A DNA stretch of 6,280 nt from an uncultured Pseudorhodoferax sp. (GCA_913776795.1 CAJYRH010000018.1:1-6280); one strand, 5' to 3'. Shown: positions 1 to 5,747, counted from the stretch's first letter. Made by a program: numbers and translations. Notes: generated from the letters alone by a model not told the origin.

Positions 1-1010
1 CGATCGGCCTGGGGGCATTCACGTGCATCTCCTACTTCCTGGCGGGGCTGCTGCATGTGCACGCGCCGGTGCCCAACGGTACGCTCGTGGGCAACACCAT
101 CTTCCTGCTGTTCTCTGCCACCGCGTCTTCTGTCTGCACGGTTTTCAACGAACGCGCACGGCTCAAGCTGTTCACGCTGCAGCGCGAAGTCGCCGAGAAG
201 AACGCCTCGCTGCAAAGCACCAACCAGGCCCTGGCCCAGATCAAGGGCATGATGATGCAGCAGGAGAAGATGGCGGCCCTGGGCACGCTGTCGGCGGGGC
301 TGCTGCACGAGGTCAACAATCCCGTCAACTACAGCATGATGGCGCTCAACATGGCGCTGATGGACCCGGCCGCGGTGGCCAGTGCCGACCTGAAAGAGAG
401 CCTGACGGATGCCAAGGACGGCATGCTGCGCGTGCAGAGCATCGTCACCGACCTCAAGACCTTTGCCTACCAGAAGCCCGGTGGCGGCGACAGCGAGCGC
501 ATCTTCCTGTTCGAGAAGGCGCTGCAGTCGGCGCTGCGCCTGACCGGCTTCGAACTCAAGGGCGTTCAGATCGAGCGCGAGCTGCCGCTGGACACGCACG
601 TGCGCGGCGACGAGCCCGCCATCATCGGGGTGCTGGTCAACCTCCTGGGCAATGCCGCGCTGGCGCTGCACAAGGCGGCGCAGCGCCGGCCGGGCATGGC
701 GCCGCAGATCGCAGTGCGGGCCGAGCGGCGGGGCGGCCGGCTGCGCGTGCACGTGCGCGACAACGGGACCGGCATCGCGCCCGCGAACCTTGCGCGGGTG
801 TTCGAGCCCTTTTTCACAACGCGCGAAGTGGGCCAGGGCCTGGGCCTGGGCCTGGCCGTGTGCTATGCCATCGTGCAGCGCCACGGCGGCCAGCTGACAG
901 TGGCCAGTGAAGAGGGCGCCTGGACGGAGTTCAGCTTCGACCTCGCGCTGGCCACGGCCGACATCGCTGCGCCTGCGGCACCCGCTGGGGCGGGCACCCT
1001 GCCGGCCTGA
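1..1010 (+). CDS. Membrane sensor histidine kinase, C-terminal part (phcS-like), 5' end outside the window
   Basis: This is the C-terminal 335 residues of a membrane-bound sensor histidine kinase, read in frame from base 3; the true start is upstream. Fragment residues 1-17 and about 27-48 are hydrophobic, like the last two membrane segments. A charged helical linker (about 50-90) follows. The phosphoacceptor motif LLHEVNNP has its His at fragment residue 102. The ATPase domain has the N box (NLLGNA, 213-218), G1 box DNGTG (253-257), FEPFFTT, and G2 box GQGLGLGL (277-284), so all catalytic motifs are present. It ends in an Ala/Pro-rich tail. The TGA at 1008-1010 lies inside the ribosome binding site of the next gene, indicating one transcript. 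By order and neighbours it resembles PhcS, the sensor of the Ralstonia phc quorum-sensing system (LqsS-related). Kinase function is near certain; the phcS assignment is inference because the sensor domain is mostly missing. Confidence 0.93.
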   Translation, partial: IGLGAFTCISYFLAGLLHVHAPVPNGTLVGNTIFLLFSATASSVCTVFNERARLKLFTLQREVAEKNASLQSTNQALAQIKGMMMQQEKMAALGTLSAGLLHEVNNPVNYSMMALNMALMDPAAVASADLKESLTDAKDGMLRVQSIVTDLKTFAYQKPGGGDSERIFLFEKALQSALRLTGFELKGVQIERELPLDTHVRGDEPAIIGVLVNLLGNAALALHKAAQRRPGMAPQIAVRAERRGGRLRVHVRDNGTGIAPANLARVFEPFFTTREVGQGLGLGLAVCYAIVQRHGGQLTVASEEGAWTEFSFDLALATADIAAPAAPAGAGTLPA

Positions 1011-1014
1011 GGAG
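1009..1014 (+). promoter_or_regulatory. Ribosome binding site GAGGAG that fixes the start of the receiver-kinase gene at 1024
   Basis: GAGGAG lies 9 bases before the ATG at 1024 and overlaps the stop codon of the upstream kinase gene. It supports 1024 over the in-frame ATG at 907, which lies inside the preceding gene and would add 39 residues of shadow sequence. Confidence 0.75.
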
Positions 1015-1023
1015 CACGCCACC

Positions 1024-2199
1024 ATGCGCACGACCGCCGACGACACCGATGCCGACACCATCCTGCTGGTCGACGACGAGGCGCTTGCGCTCAAGTGGTT
1101 CTGCCGCACCTATGGTGACGAGTTCCGCATCGAGGTCGCCAGCGGTGTGGACGAAGCGCTGCAGGCGCTTGCGCGCCTTGGCGAGCGCATCGCGGTGGTG
1201 GTAACCGACTACCGCATGCCCCAACGCAGCGGTCTGGAGCTGCTGCGGGAGCTGCAGCGCCAGCAGCGTGATCTGGTGCCGCTGCTGTGCACGGCTTATG
1301 CCGACACGGAACTGGCGATTGCCGCCGTCAACGAAGGGCGTGTGTTCCGCATCCTGCAAAAGCCGCTGGACCAGCAGACGACGCGCCAGGCGCTGCGCGA
1401 GGCGCTGGCCTGGCACCGCTTCCGCGCACGCGAGCGTGCGCTGCACGAAGGCCGCGTGATGGCCATGCGCGAGACGCTGGGTTTCCTGGCCCACGAGCTC
1501 AACACGCCGCTGGGCACCGTGCGCGGCTACATGGGCGGACTGCGCGACCGCTACCAGGCGCAGGCCTCGGGCGATGGCCGCGCCGTGTTTTCCGAGCACC
1601 GGCCCGGCGAGGTGATCGCCGCCATCGATTCGGCGGAGCGCCGCGCACTGTATTGCCAGTCGCTGGTCTCCAGCTTCGTGCAGTCCGCACGCGATGCGCA
1701 CCGCGGCACCACGGAACCCGTGCTTCACGCCGGGGCACTGGTGCGTGCGCTGCTGGCCGAATACCCCTTCGAGGGCGAGGAGCGCGACTGGGTCGTGCTG
1801 TCGGTCCATGAGGACTTCCGCCTGCCCGGCCGGCGCGACCTGCTGTACCTGGTGCTGTGCACGCTGACCAAGAATGCGCTGTGGGCCTTGCGAGGCATTG
1901 GCACGCCGCAGCTGTGCATCGCCTACGGCCGCGGCCTGGCGCCCGGCCAGCCCGGGCCGGCGGAGCGGCCCTGGATCCGCTTCGCGGACAACGGCTGCGG
2001 CATCGCGCCGGATATCCTGGCGCGGCTGACCCTGGAGCCGGTCACCACCCGGGCGGCCAGCGGCGGCAACGGCATGGGCCTGGTTTTCTGCCGGCGCGTC
2101 GTCCAGGCCGTCGGCGGCGCCATTGCCATCCACTCCGAACCCGGACAGGGCTGCACCGTCACCCTGACCTTCCCGAGCACCGAGGACGCCAGAACATGA
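1024..2199 (+). CDS. Response regulator with C-terminal histidine kinase domain (phcR-like)
   Basis: The 391-residue cytoplasmic protein has the receiver first and the kinase second, with no sensor or membrane domain. The receiver (about 12-130) has acidic residues D17/D18, phosphoacceptor D62 in VVTDYRMP, T90 and K113 in QKPLD, so it looks fully functional. A short helical linker (130-150) leads to a dimerisation/phosphoacceptor helix with H157 in AHELNTPLG. The ATPase domain has an N box (LTKNAL, N284), G1 DNGCG (322-326) and G2 GGNGMGL (347-353). The N box is shorter and more divergent than in the upstream kinase. This layout and its place between a sensor kinase and a response regulator match PhcR of the phcBSRQ operon. 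It may take phosphate from the upstream kinase at D62 and alter its own kinase domain's output (inference). The stop overlaps the next start (ATGA), so translation is probably coupled. Confidence 0.93.
   Translation: MRTTADDTDADTILLVDDEALALKWFCRTYGDEFRIEVASGVDEALQALARLGERIAVVVTDYRMPQRSGLELLRELQRQQRDLVPLLCTAYADTELAIAAVNEGRVFRILQKPLDQQTTRQALREALAWHRFRARERALHEGRVMAMRETLGFLAHELNTPLGTVRGYMGGLRDRYQAQASGDGRAVFSEHRPGEVIAAIDSAERRALYCQSLVSSFVQSARDAHRGTTEPVLHAGALVRALLAEYPFEGEERDWVVLSVHEDFRLPGRRDLLYLVLCTLTKNALWALRGIGTPQLCIAYGRGLAPGQPGPAERPWIRFADNGCGIAPDILARLTLEPVTTRAASGGNGMGLVFCRRVVQAVGGAIAIHSEPGQGCTVTLTFPSTEDART
2182..2186 (+). promoter_or_regulatory. Ribosome binding site GAGGA that fixes the start of the third signalling gene at 2196
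   Basis: GAGGA sits 9 bases before the ATG at 2196, inside the last codons of the receiver-kinase gene. It supports 2196 over the much earlier in-frame ATG at 1857, whose extra sequence is an out-of-frame shadow; the receiver domain begins immediately after 2196. Confidence 0.7.
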
Positions 2200-3173
2200 G
2201 CAAGCAACCCCAGAAGATCCTGTACGTGGACGACGAAGCCATGGCGTTGAAGTATTTCGAGCGCCTGGTGTCCCCGCTCGCGCCGGTGCTCACGGCTTCT
2301 TCCGTGGAGGCCGGCAAGGCCATGCTGTCGGCCCATGCCGACGAGATCGCCGTGCTGGTGTCCGACCAGCGCATGCCCGGCGCCTACGGCAACGAACTGC
2401 TGCGCCATGCGCACGACAACCATCCCAACATCGTGCGCATGCTCACCACCGCGTACTCCGAGCTGGGCGAGGCGATCGAGGCCATCAACTCCGGCCACAT
2501 CTACCGCTACATCACCAAGCCCTGGGACCTGGAGAGCCTGCGCGCCGACCTCAAGAATGCGCTGGAACTGGCCGCACTGCGCAGCGAGCGCGACATGCTG
2601 CTGCGCGAGAAACTCATGGTGCAGCAGCAGCAGTTGCTGGCCGAACGCGTGACCCAACTGGTGGTGGCCTGCGCCGGTTTCGTGCGGCCCGACCACGCGG
2701 TCCGGGTCCAGGCTTTCCTGGAGTCGGCCAGCACGCTGGGCTGCCGCCCGCCGGCAATCGACTGGCACACCACGGACCATGCCGACCTGATGCAGGCCGA
2801 GACGGCGCGCAGCATCGCCATCGGTGCCGAACTGGCGGCCTGGGGCCGCTGGTTCGCGGACCAGAGCAGCGCCCGCCCGCCGCTGGCCGTGCTCGACGAA
2901 GCCCTGGCCGGTGCCGCGGAGATCCGCGAGGGCAAGCTGCTCGTGCGCGACCGCGCCGCGCTGGTCTGGCCGCTGGAGGCGCCGACGGGGGCGCCCGTCA
3001 CCGCGGCCGGCACGGCCTGGCTGGCCTGGCTGCTGTGGAGCGACAGCACCGCCACGCTGCAACCGCAGGGCGACGGCCGCTGGCTGGTCGTGCCGGCCGC
3101 GCTGGCCGCGCCCGAGACCCTGCGGCGCGACTGGATGGCCGCGGCCATCGAGCGCATCGAACAGGCCGGCTGA
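2196..3173 (+). CDS. Response regulator with unrecognised C-terminal region (phcQ-like)
   Basis: The protein has 325 residues. An N-terminal receiver (about 6-125) starts KILYVDDEA and has D12/D13, phosphoacceptor D57 in VLVSDQRMPG, T84/T85, and K108 in YITKPWD, the form common in HupR/RpfG-like receivers. A long charged helix with a run of four Gln (about 112-155) is a likely coiled coil. The last ~170 residues match no DNA-binding, HD-GYP, GGDEF or kinase motif I can see; they are Ala/Leu/Trp-rich with segments such as WLAWLLW, and contain no HTH pattern. The start overlaps the preceding stop as ATGA. As the last gene after a sensor kinase and a receiver-kinase, it corresponds in position to PhcQ, a response regulator of the Ralstonia phc system. 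Receiver identity is secure; output function and the phcQ name are inference. Confidence 0.92.
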   Translation: MSKQPQKILYVDDEAMALKYFERLVSPLAPVLTASSVEAGKAMLSAHADEIAVLVSDQRMPGAYGNELLRHAHDNHPNIVRMLTTAYSELGEAIEAINSGHIYRYITKPWDLESLRADLKNALELAALRSERDMLLREKLMVQQQQLLAERVTQLVVACAGFVRPDHAVRVQAFLESASTLGCRPPAIDWHTTDHADLMQAETARSIAIGAELAAWGRWFADQSSARPPLAVLDEALAGAAEIREGKLLVRDRAALVWPLEAPTGAPVTAAGTAWLAWLLWSDSTATLQPQGDGRWLVVPAALAAPETLRRDWMAAAIERIEQAG

Positions 3174-3226
3174 GCCCGCTGCGGACAGACGCCGGATCCG
3201 GGTAAGTCCCCAGGCCGGCGCGTCTC

Positions 3227-3248
3227 TGCCGAAGGGCTTCTTCGGGCA
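3227..3248 (+). terminator. Hairpin after the signalling operon, possible weak terminator
   Basis: TGCCGAAG (3227-3234) pairs with CTTC-GGGCA (3240-3248), giving an 8-bp stem with a single bulged G and a 5-base loop GGCTT. It lies 54 bases past the stop of the third signalling gene and before the decayed solute-binding gene. There is no T-run after the stem, so it is not a classic intrinsic terminator and could instead belong to the leader of the old downstream gene. Confidence 0.25.
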
Positions 3249-3273
3249 CGTTGAGCACCGGAGCAGACCCACC

Positions 3274-3722
3274 ATGCAATAGACCAAGAAGACCGCTGCG
3301 CGGGGCGTTGCAGCGCGCGGCTGCCTGCCGGGCCTGGCCCTGGCCGCCCTGGCCTGGGCCGGCATGCCGGCCCAGCCGCAGACCGATGACGCGAACCGGC
3401 CGGTCCGGCTCGTCATCACGTTCCCTACCGCGGCTCCTCGCCGTCCCTGGTCGACCTCATGAGCGGCCATGTCGACACCATGATCGCCACGCTGGCCAGC
3501 GCCGGCACGCATCCGAATCCGGCAAGCTGCGCGCGCTGGCCGTGACCGGCGCCCAGCGCAACCCCGACGACCCCGAGGTGCCGGCCTTCGCCGAACTCGG
3601 CGTGCCCGGCATGGACGATGGGCCGTGGTCCGGGGTGCTGGGCCCGGCCAGGCTGCCGCAGCCGGTGGTCGACAAGCTCGCCGCCGCCATGGCCCGGGTG
3701 CTGCAGATGCCCGACGTGCGCG
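3274..3722 (+). pseudogene. Decayed Bug/TctC-family tripartite tricarboxylate transporter solute-binding protein
   Basis: This is the remnant of a periplasmic Bug-family (TctC) binding protein, normally about 320 residues. A GGAG (3260-3263) precedes ATG 3274, but codon 3 is TAG. Past the stop the same frame reads a hydrophobic signal peptide (LPGLALAALAWAGMPAQP) and then the mature start NRPVRLVITFP. At about 3424 the text jumps to YRGSSPSLVDLMSGHVDT in another frame; family members have roughly 130 residues between these motifs, so an internal deletion is inferred. A second shift lies between about 3505 and 3515, after which a third frame reads ESGKLRALAVTG, VPAFAELGVPG, GPWSGVLGPARLPQ and ARVLQMPDVRA. 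The last ~30 codons are missing, cut where the opposite-strand gene remnant begins. Family recognition is strong; the gene cannot make a functional protein. No transporter partner genes are nearby, which is usual for orphan Bug genes. Confidence 0.88.
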
Positions 3723-3790
3723 CTGGTCACCAGGACGGTGGGGCCGTGGTGGATCAGGCCGCTGGCGTGGTGCAGCGCGACCGGCTTCAT
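3722..3790 (-). pseudogene. 5' fragment of a flavin reductase-like gene, truncated at a deletion junction
   Basis: On the - strand an ATG at 3790-3788 overlaps the TGA of the solute-binding gene (ATGA), the same coupling seen elsewhere in this window. The first ~23 codons begin MKPVALHHASGL and contain HGPTVLVTS, which resembles the N-terminus of flavin reductase (DIM6/NTAB-like) family proteins, where a phrase like GPTVLVTS precedes the flavin-binding strand. After about 3722 the frame stays open to 3425 but is simply the antisense of the decayed Bug gene, so the remaining ~150 or more residues expected of a flavin reductase are gone. Any product would be a 121-residue chimera. The family call rests on a short N-terminal match recalled from memory, so it is moderate; that a real coding start is truncated here is better supported by the coupling and codon sense. 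Confidence 0.55.
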
Positions 3791-4575
3791 TTGAGCCATT
3801 TGGCCGCAGCCTCGCGCACGGCACCGCGGCTGTCCACCACCTCCCAGGCGAAGCGCAGCACGCGCAGGTAGTCTGCGTCGTCGGTCGGCACCATGAAGCC
3901 CAGCGTGTTCACGGGCGTCAGCGGCGCGTCGATGAAGGCCGCATGCAGGCGTGGGTCGGTGCGCGCGTAGTGCAGCGCCTCGTAGGTCTCGGTGATCATC
4001 ACGTCGCCCTTGCCCTCGGCGATCAGGCCCGGGATCTCGGCGTTCCTGTCGTGCGTGCTGACCTGCGCGGCCGTGAGGTTCTGCAGCACATAGGCCTCGT
4101 TGGTGCCGCCCGGGTTCTTGATCACGCGCACGCCAGCCTGGTTCAGGCTCTCGCGCGTGCGGAACCTGTCCTTGTCGGCCGCGCGCACCAGCGCCACCTT
4201 GCCGAAGGGCGCGTAGCCCGGCAGCATGTCGATCTGGCGCAGCCGCGCCACGTTGCGCGTGATGCCGCCCACGGCCACGTCGAACTTGTCGGCCTGGATG
4301 TCCTTCATGAGGTTGGGCCAGCTGGTGGGCACGTATTCGACCTTGGCCCCGAGCTCCCTGGCCATGGCCTCGATGAGGTCGATGTCGTGGCCGCTGTAGC
4401 CACTGTCGGTCTTGATCGCGAAAGGCCGGTAGTCGCCCGGCGTGCCCACGCGGAGCAGCTTGCTCTCCATGATCTTGTCCAGCCGCGGGCCGGCCTGGGC
4501 GGTCGCGGCGAGGGCGGAGGCGGCCAGCACGGCCGCGCCGACGAGGGCGTGCATCAGGGTCTTGCGTTGCATCAT
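3787..4575 (-). CDS. Periplasmic solute-binding family 3 protein, cyclohexadienyl dehydratase (PheC)-like
   Basis: The 262-residue exported protein starts with a signal peptide (basic MMQRK, hydrophobic 10-24, AQA cut after residue 28). The mature part is a type II periplasmic binding fold: RLDKIMESKLLRVG, GDYRPF (47-52), G62-H-D-I-D66, PTSWPNLM (83-90), GGIT (103-106), NPGGTNE (154-160) and DVMITETYEA (191-200). GDY-PF, PTSWPNLM and NPGGTNE are shared with Pseudomonas PheC, a periplasmic cyclohexadienyl dehydratase that makes phenylpyruvate or phenylalanine from prephenate or arogenate and evolved from amino-acid binding proteins. No permease or ATPase gene is adjacent, which fits an enzyme or orphan binding protein better than a full ABC transporter. 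Two ATGs in a row start it; GGAA is 2 bases before the first and 5 before the second, so translation may begin at 4572. Its stop overlaps the start of the truncated flavin reductase-like gene. Family is certain; dehydratase versus amino-acid binding is unresolved. Confidence 0.92.
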   Translation of the reverse strand: MMQRKTLMHALVGAAVLAASALAATAQAGPRLDKIMESKLLRVGTPGDYRPFAIKTDSGYSGHDIDLIEAMARELGAKVEYVPTSWPNLMKDIQADKFDVAVGGITRNVARLRQIDMLPGYAPFGKVALVRAADKDRFRTRESLNQAGVRVIKNPGGTNEAYVLQNLTAAQVSTHDRNAEIPGLIAEGKGDVMITETYEALHYARTDPRLHAAFIDAPLTPVNTLGFMVPTDDADYLRVLRFAWEVVDSRGAVREAAAKWLK

Positions 4576-4804
4576 GTTTCCAGGTGGGTCGAGCGGCGCA
4601 TCGTACTGGCTGCCGAACCGTGCGATGCCGGCCGCCTGGTGCGGGGCATGCCCGGCTGCAGGTCGACCCCGTCACGCGTCGCATCGAGATGGCGTGGCGG
4701 ACTGCCACGTCCGCCTGGTCTCCATGGAACCCCGCTGCCCGGGCGGCTGGAGCGGCTGCACGAGCCCACGCGTGCGGCGGCGCCGGCGGCCTGCCGGGCA
4801 AGCG
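4576..4804. other. 229-base intergenic region between two - strand genes
   Basis: No convincing gene is seen on either strand; short open frames here have no recognisable motif. It holds two competing hairpins (4693-4715). On the - strand TACGAT (4605-4600) could be a -10 element for the solute-binding gene, but no good -35 lies at the right distance. It should contain the 3' end of the PEP mutase-family transcript and the promoter or leader of the solute-binding gene. Confidence 0.5.
4693..4715. repeat. Two overlapping, mutually exclusive hairpins
   Basis: CGTGGC (4693-4698) pairs perfectly with GCCACG (4704-4709) around a 5-base loop. GGCGGAC (4696-4702) pairs perfectly with GTCCGCC (4709-4715) around a 6-base loop. 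The stems share bases, so only one can form at a time. They lie about 90 bases after the stop of the PEP mutase-family gene and about 120 bases before the solute-binding gene, reading the - strand. No T-run follows on either strand. In DNA this rich in G and C such stems can occur by chance. Confidence 0.4.
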
Positions 4805-5629
4805 CTAGCGCGCGCCGAACAGCCGGTTCAGCTCCGCCCCCGTGGCGGCGCCCGCGAAGCCGTCGAAGCGGCCATGCTGCGCCAGGTCCTTGGCGGCGCG
4901 CATGAAGCCGCCCCAGGCGGCACGCGCCAGGCCGCCGCCCACGCTGACGCGGCGCACGCCCAGCGCGGCGATCTCGTCCATGCTGAGCTCGAAGGTGCCG
5001 CCCACGAGCAGGTTGACCGGCCTGGGTGCGACGGCCGCCACGACCGCCACGATCTGCTCGCGCGTGCGGATGCCGGGCGCGTACAGGCAGTCGGCGCCGG
5101 CCGCGGCATAGGCGCGCAGCCGGACCAGCGTGTCGTCGAGATCGGGCCGGTTCACGACGAAGTTCTCGGCGCGGCCGACCAGCAAGGTGTCGCCCCCGTT
5201 GGCGTCGATGGCGGCGCGTGCGGCGGCAAGCCGCGCCACGGCCACGTCCAGCGGGTACTGCGGGTCGTTCGGGTTGCCCGTGCCGTCCTCGATCGACAGG
5301 CCGGCCACGCCGGTCGCCACCGCCAGGCGCACGCTCTCGGCCACATCCTGCGGCGTGTCGCCATAACCATCCTCGAAGTCGGCGTTCACGGGCAGCTCGG
5401 TGGCGGCCACGATCTCGCGCAGGTGGGCCAGCACGGCGTCGCGCGGCAGGGCGCCGTCGGCCTCGGCCTGGGACCAGGCATGGCCCGAGCTCGTGGAGGC
5501 CAGGGCCTGGAAGCCCAGGCTCTCGAGGTAGCGTGCGCTGCCACGGTCCCAGGGGTTGGGAATCGCGAAGCAGCCGGCACGGTGCAGGGCATGGAAGGCG
5601 GCGCGCTTTTCGGAGGTGCTGCGGGGCAT
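4805..5629 (-). CDS. Isocitrate lyase/phosphoenolpyruvate mutase family protein
   Basis: The 274-residue cytoplasmic protein belongs to the PEP mutase/isocitrate lyase TIM-barrel superfamily, whose members make or break C-C or P-C bonds next to a carboxylate using Mg2+. Visible motifs: FAIPNPWDRGSARYL (21-35), STSSGHAWS (45-53), VNADFEDGYG (81-90) with metal-site acidic residues, GLSIEDGTG (110-118), GRAENF (152-157), and late in the barrel LVGGTFELSMDEIAALGVRR and VSVGGGLARAA. The Lys-Lys/Arg-Cys-Gly-His loop of true isocitrate and methylisocitrate lyases is absent; the matching segment is the ED-GYG stretch. It is therefore more like the uncharacterised PEP mutase-like or oxaloacetate decarboxylase-like branch than PrpB or AceA. 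A GGAG 8 bases upstream supports the start at 5629. It is divergent from the phosphatase gene. Substrate is unknown. Confidence 0.92.
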   Translation of the reverse strand: MPRSTSEKRAAFHALHRAGCFAIPNPWDRGSARYLESLGFQALASTSSGHAWSQAEADGALPRDAVLAHLREIVAATELPVNADFEDGYGDTPQDVAESVRLAVATGVAGLSIEDGTGNPNDPQYPLDVAVARLAAARAAIDANGGDTLLVGRAENFVVNRPDLDDTLVRLRAYAAAGADCLYAPGIRTREQIVAVVAAVAPRPVNLLVGGTFELSMDEIAALGVRRVSVGGGLARAAWGGFMRAAKDLAQHGRFDGFAGAATGAELNRLFGAR

Positions 5630-5747
5630 GGGGGTGTCTCCAGAGGTAGGCCGGCGCGCGAAGGGGGCTTTGCAGGCCGGGGCGTGTGGCGCGGCTATGG
5701 TCGCAGAACGCGGTCCGGCACGGGCCGCCTTTTCAGGATGAGCAGCC
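5630..5747. promoter_or_regulatory. Divergent intergenic region, expected promoters for both flanking genes
   Basis: These 118 bases separate the - strand PEP mutase-family gene from the + strand phosphatase gene and must carry both start signals if each has its own promoter. On the + strand TTTGCA (5669-5674) and TATGGT (5696-5701) are weak -35/-10 look-alikes with 21 bases between them, too far for a good sigma-70 promoter. AGGA (5735-5738) is a ribosome binding site 9 bases before the ATG at 5748. No clear operator palindrome is visible. Confidence 0.4.
5638..5641 (-). promoter_or_regulatory. Ribosome binding site GGAG that fixes the PEP mutase-family start at 5629
   Basis: GGAG on the - strand (CTCC on the + strand) sits 8 bases from the ATG at 5629, and the family's conserved N-terminus begins shortly after it. 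The open frame extends back to 5929, but that extra stretch is antisense to the phosphatase gene and carries no family motif. Confidence 0.75.

Noticed and set aside
23..910. 295-residue open frame on the + strand
   Set aside because: Out-of-frame shadow of the sensor kinase; the frame from base 3 holds all kinase motifs.
931..2133. 400-residue open frame on the - strand
   Set aside because: It is antisense to the receiver-kinase gene, which carries full motifs in its own frame. The - strand translation has no family motif and is Arg/Ala/Gln-rich, as shadows are in high-GC DNA.
3188..3224. Hairpin GACGCCGG with CCGG-CG-CGTC as the operon terminator
   Set aside because: It has a 19-base loop, a 2-base bulge and no T-run; common by chance in this composition.
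3174..3790. Insertion sequence or transposon as cause of the gene decay
   Set aside because: No transposase segment, terminal inverted repeats or target duplication is seen; simple deletions explain the remnants better.
1923..3824. 633-residue open frame on the - strand
   Set aside because: The longest frame in the window, but it is antisense to two clear signalling genes and the Bug remnant, with low-complexity Arg/Pro/Ala/Gly content and no motif.
3425..4801. 458-residue open frame on the - strand
   Set aside because: Most of it is the wrong frame over the solute-binding gene. Only its stretch from 3790 downward is meaningful, as the flavin reductase-like remnant and its chimeric tail.
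4576..4804. A decayed gene in the 229-base gap
   Set aside because: All six frames were read; none gives a recognisable protein segment.
3625..4905. 426-residue open frame on the + strand
   Set aside because: Antisense to the solute-binding gene, whose signal peptide and motifs are unmistakable; no motif in this frame.
5669..5701. Sigma-70 promoter for the phosphatase gene
   Set aside because: The spacing of 21 bases and the poor matches to both boxes make it unreliable; kept only as a remark on the intergenic region.
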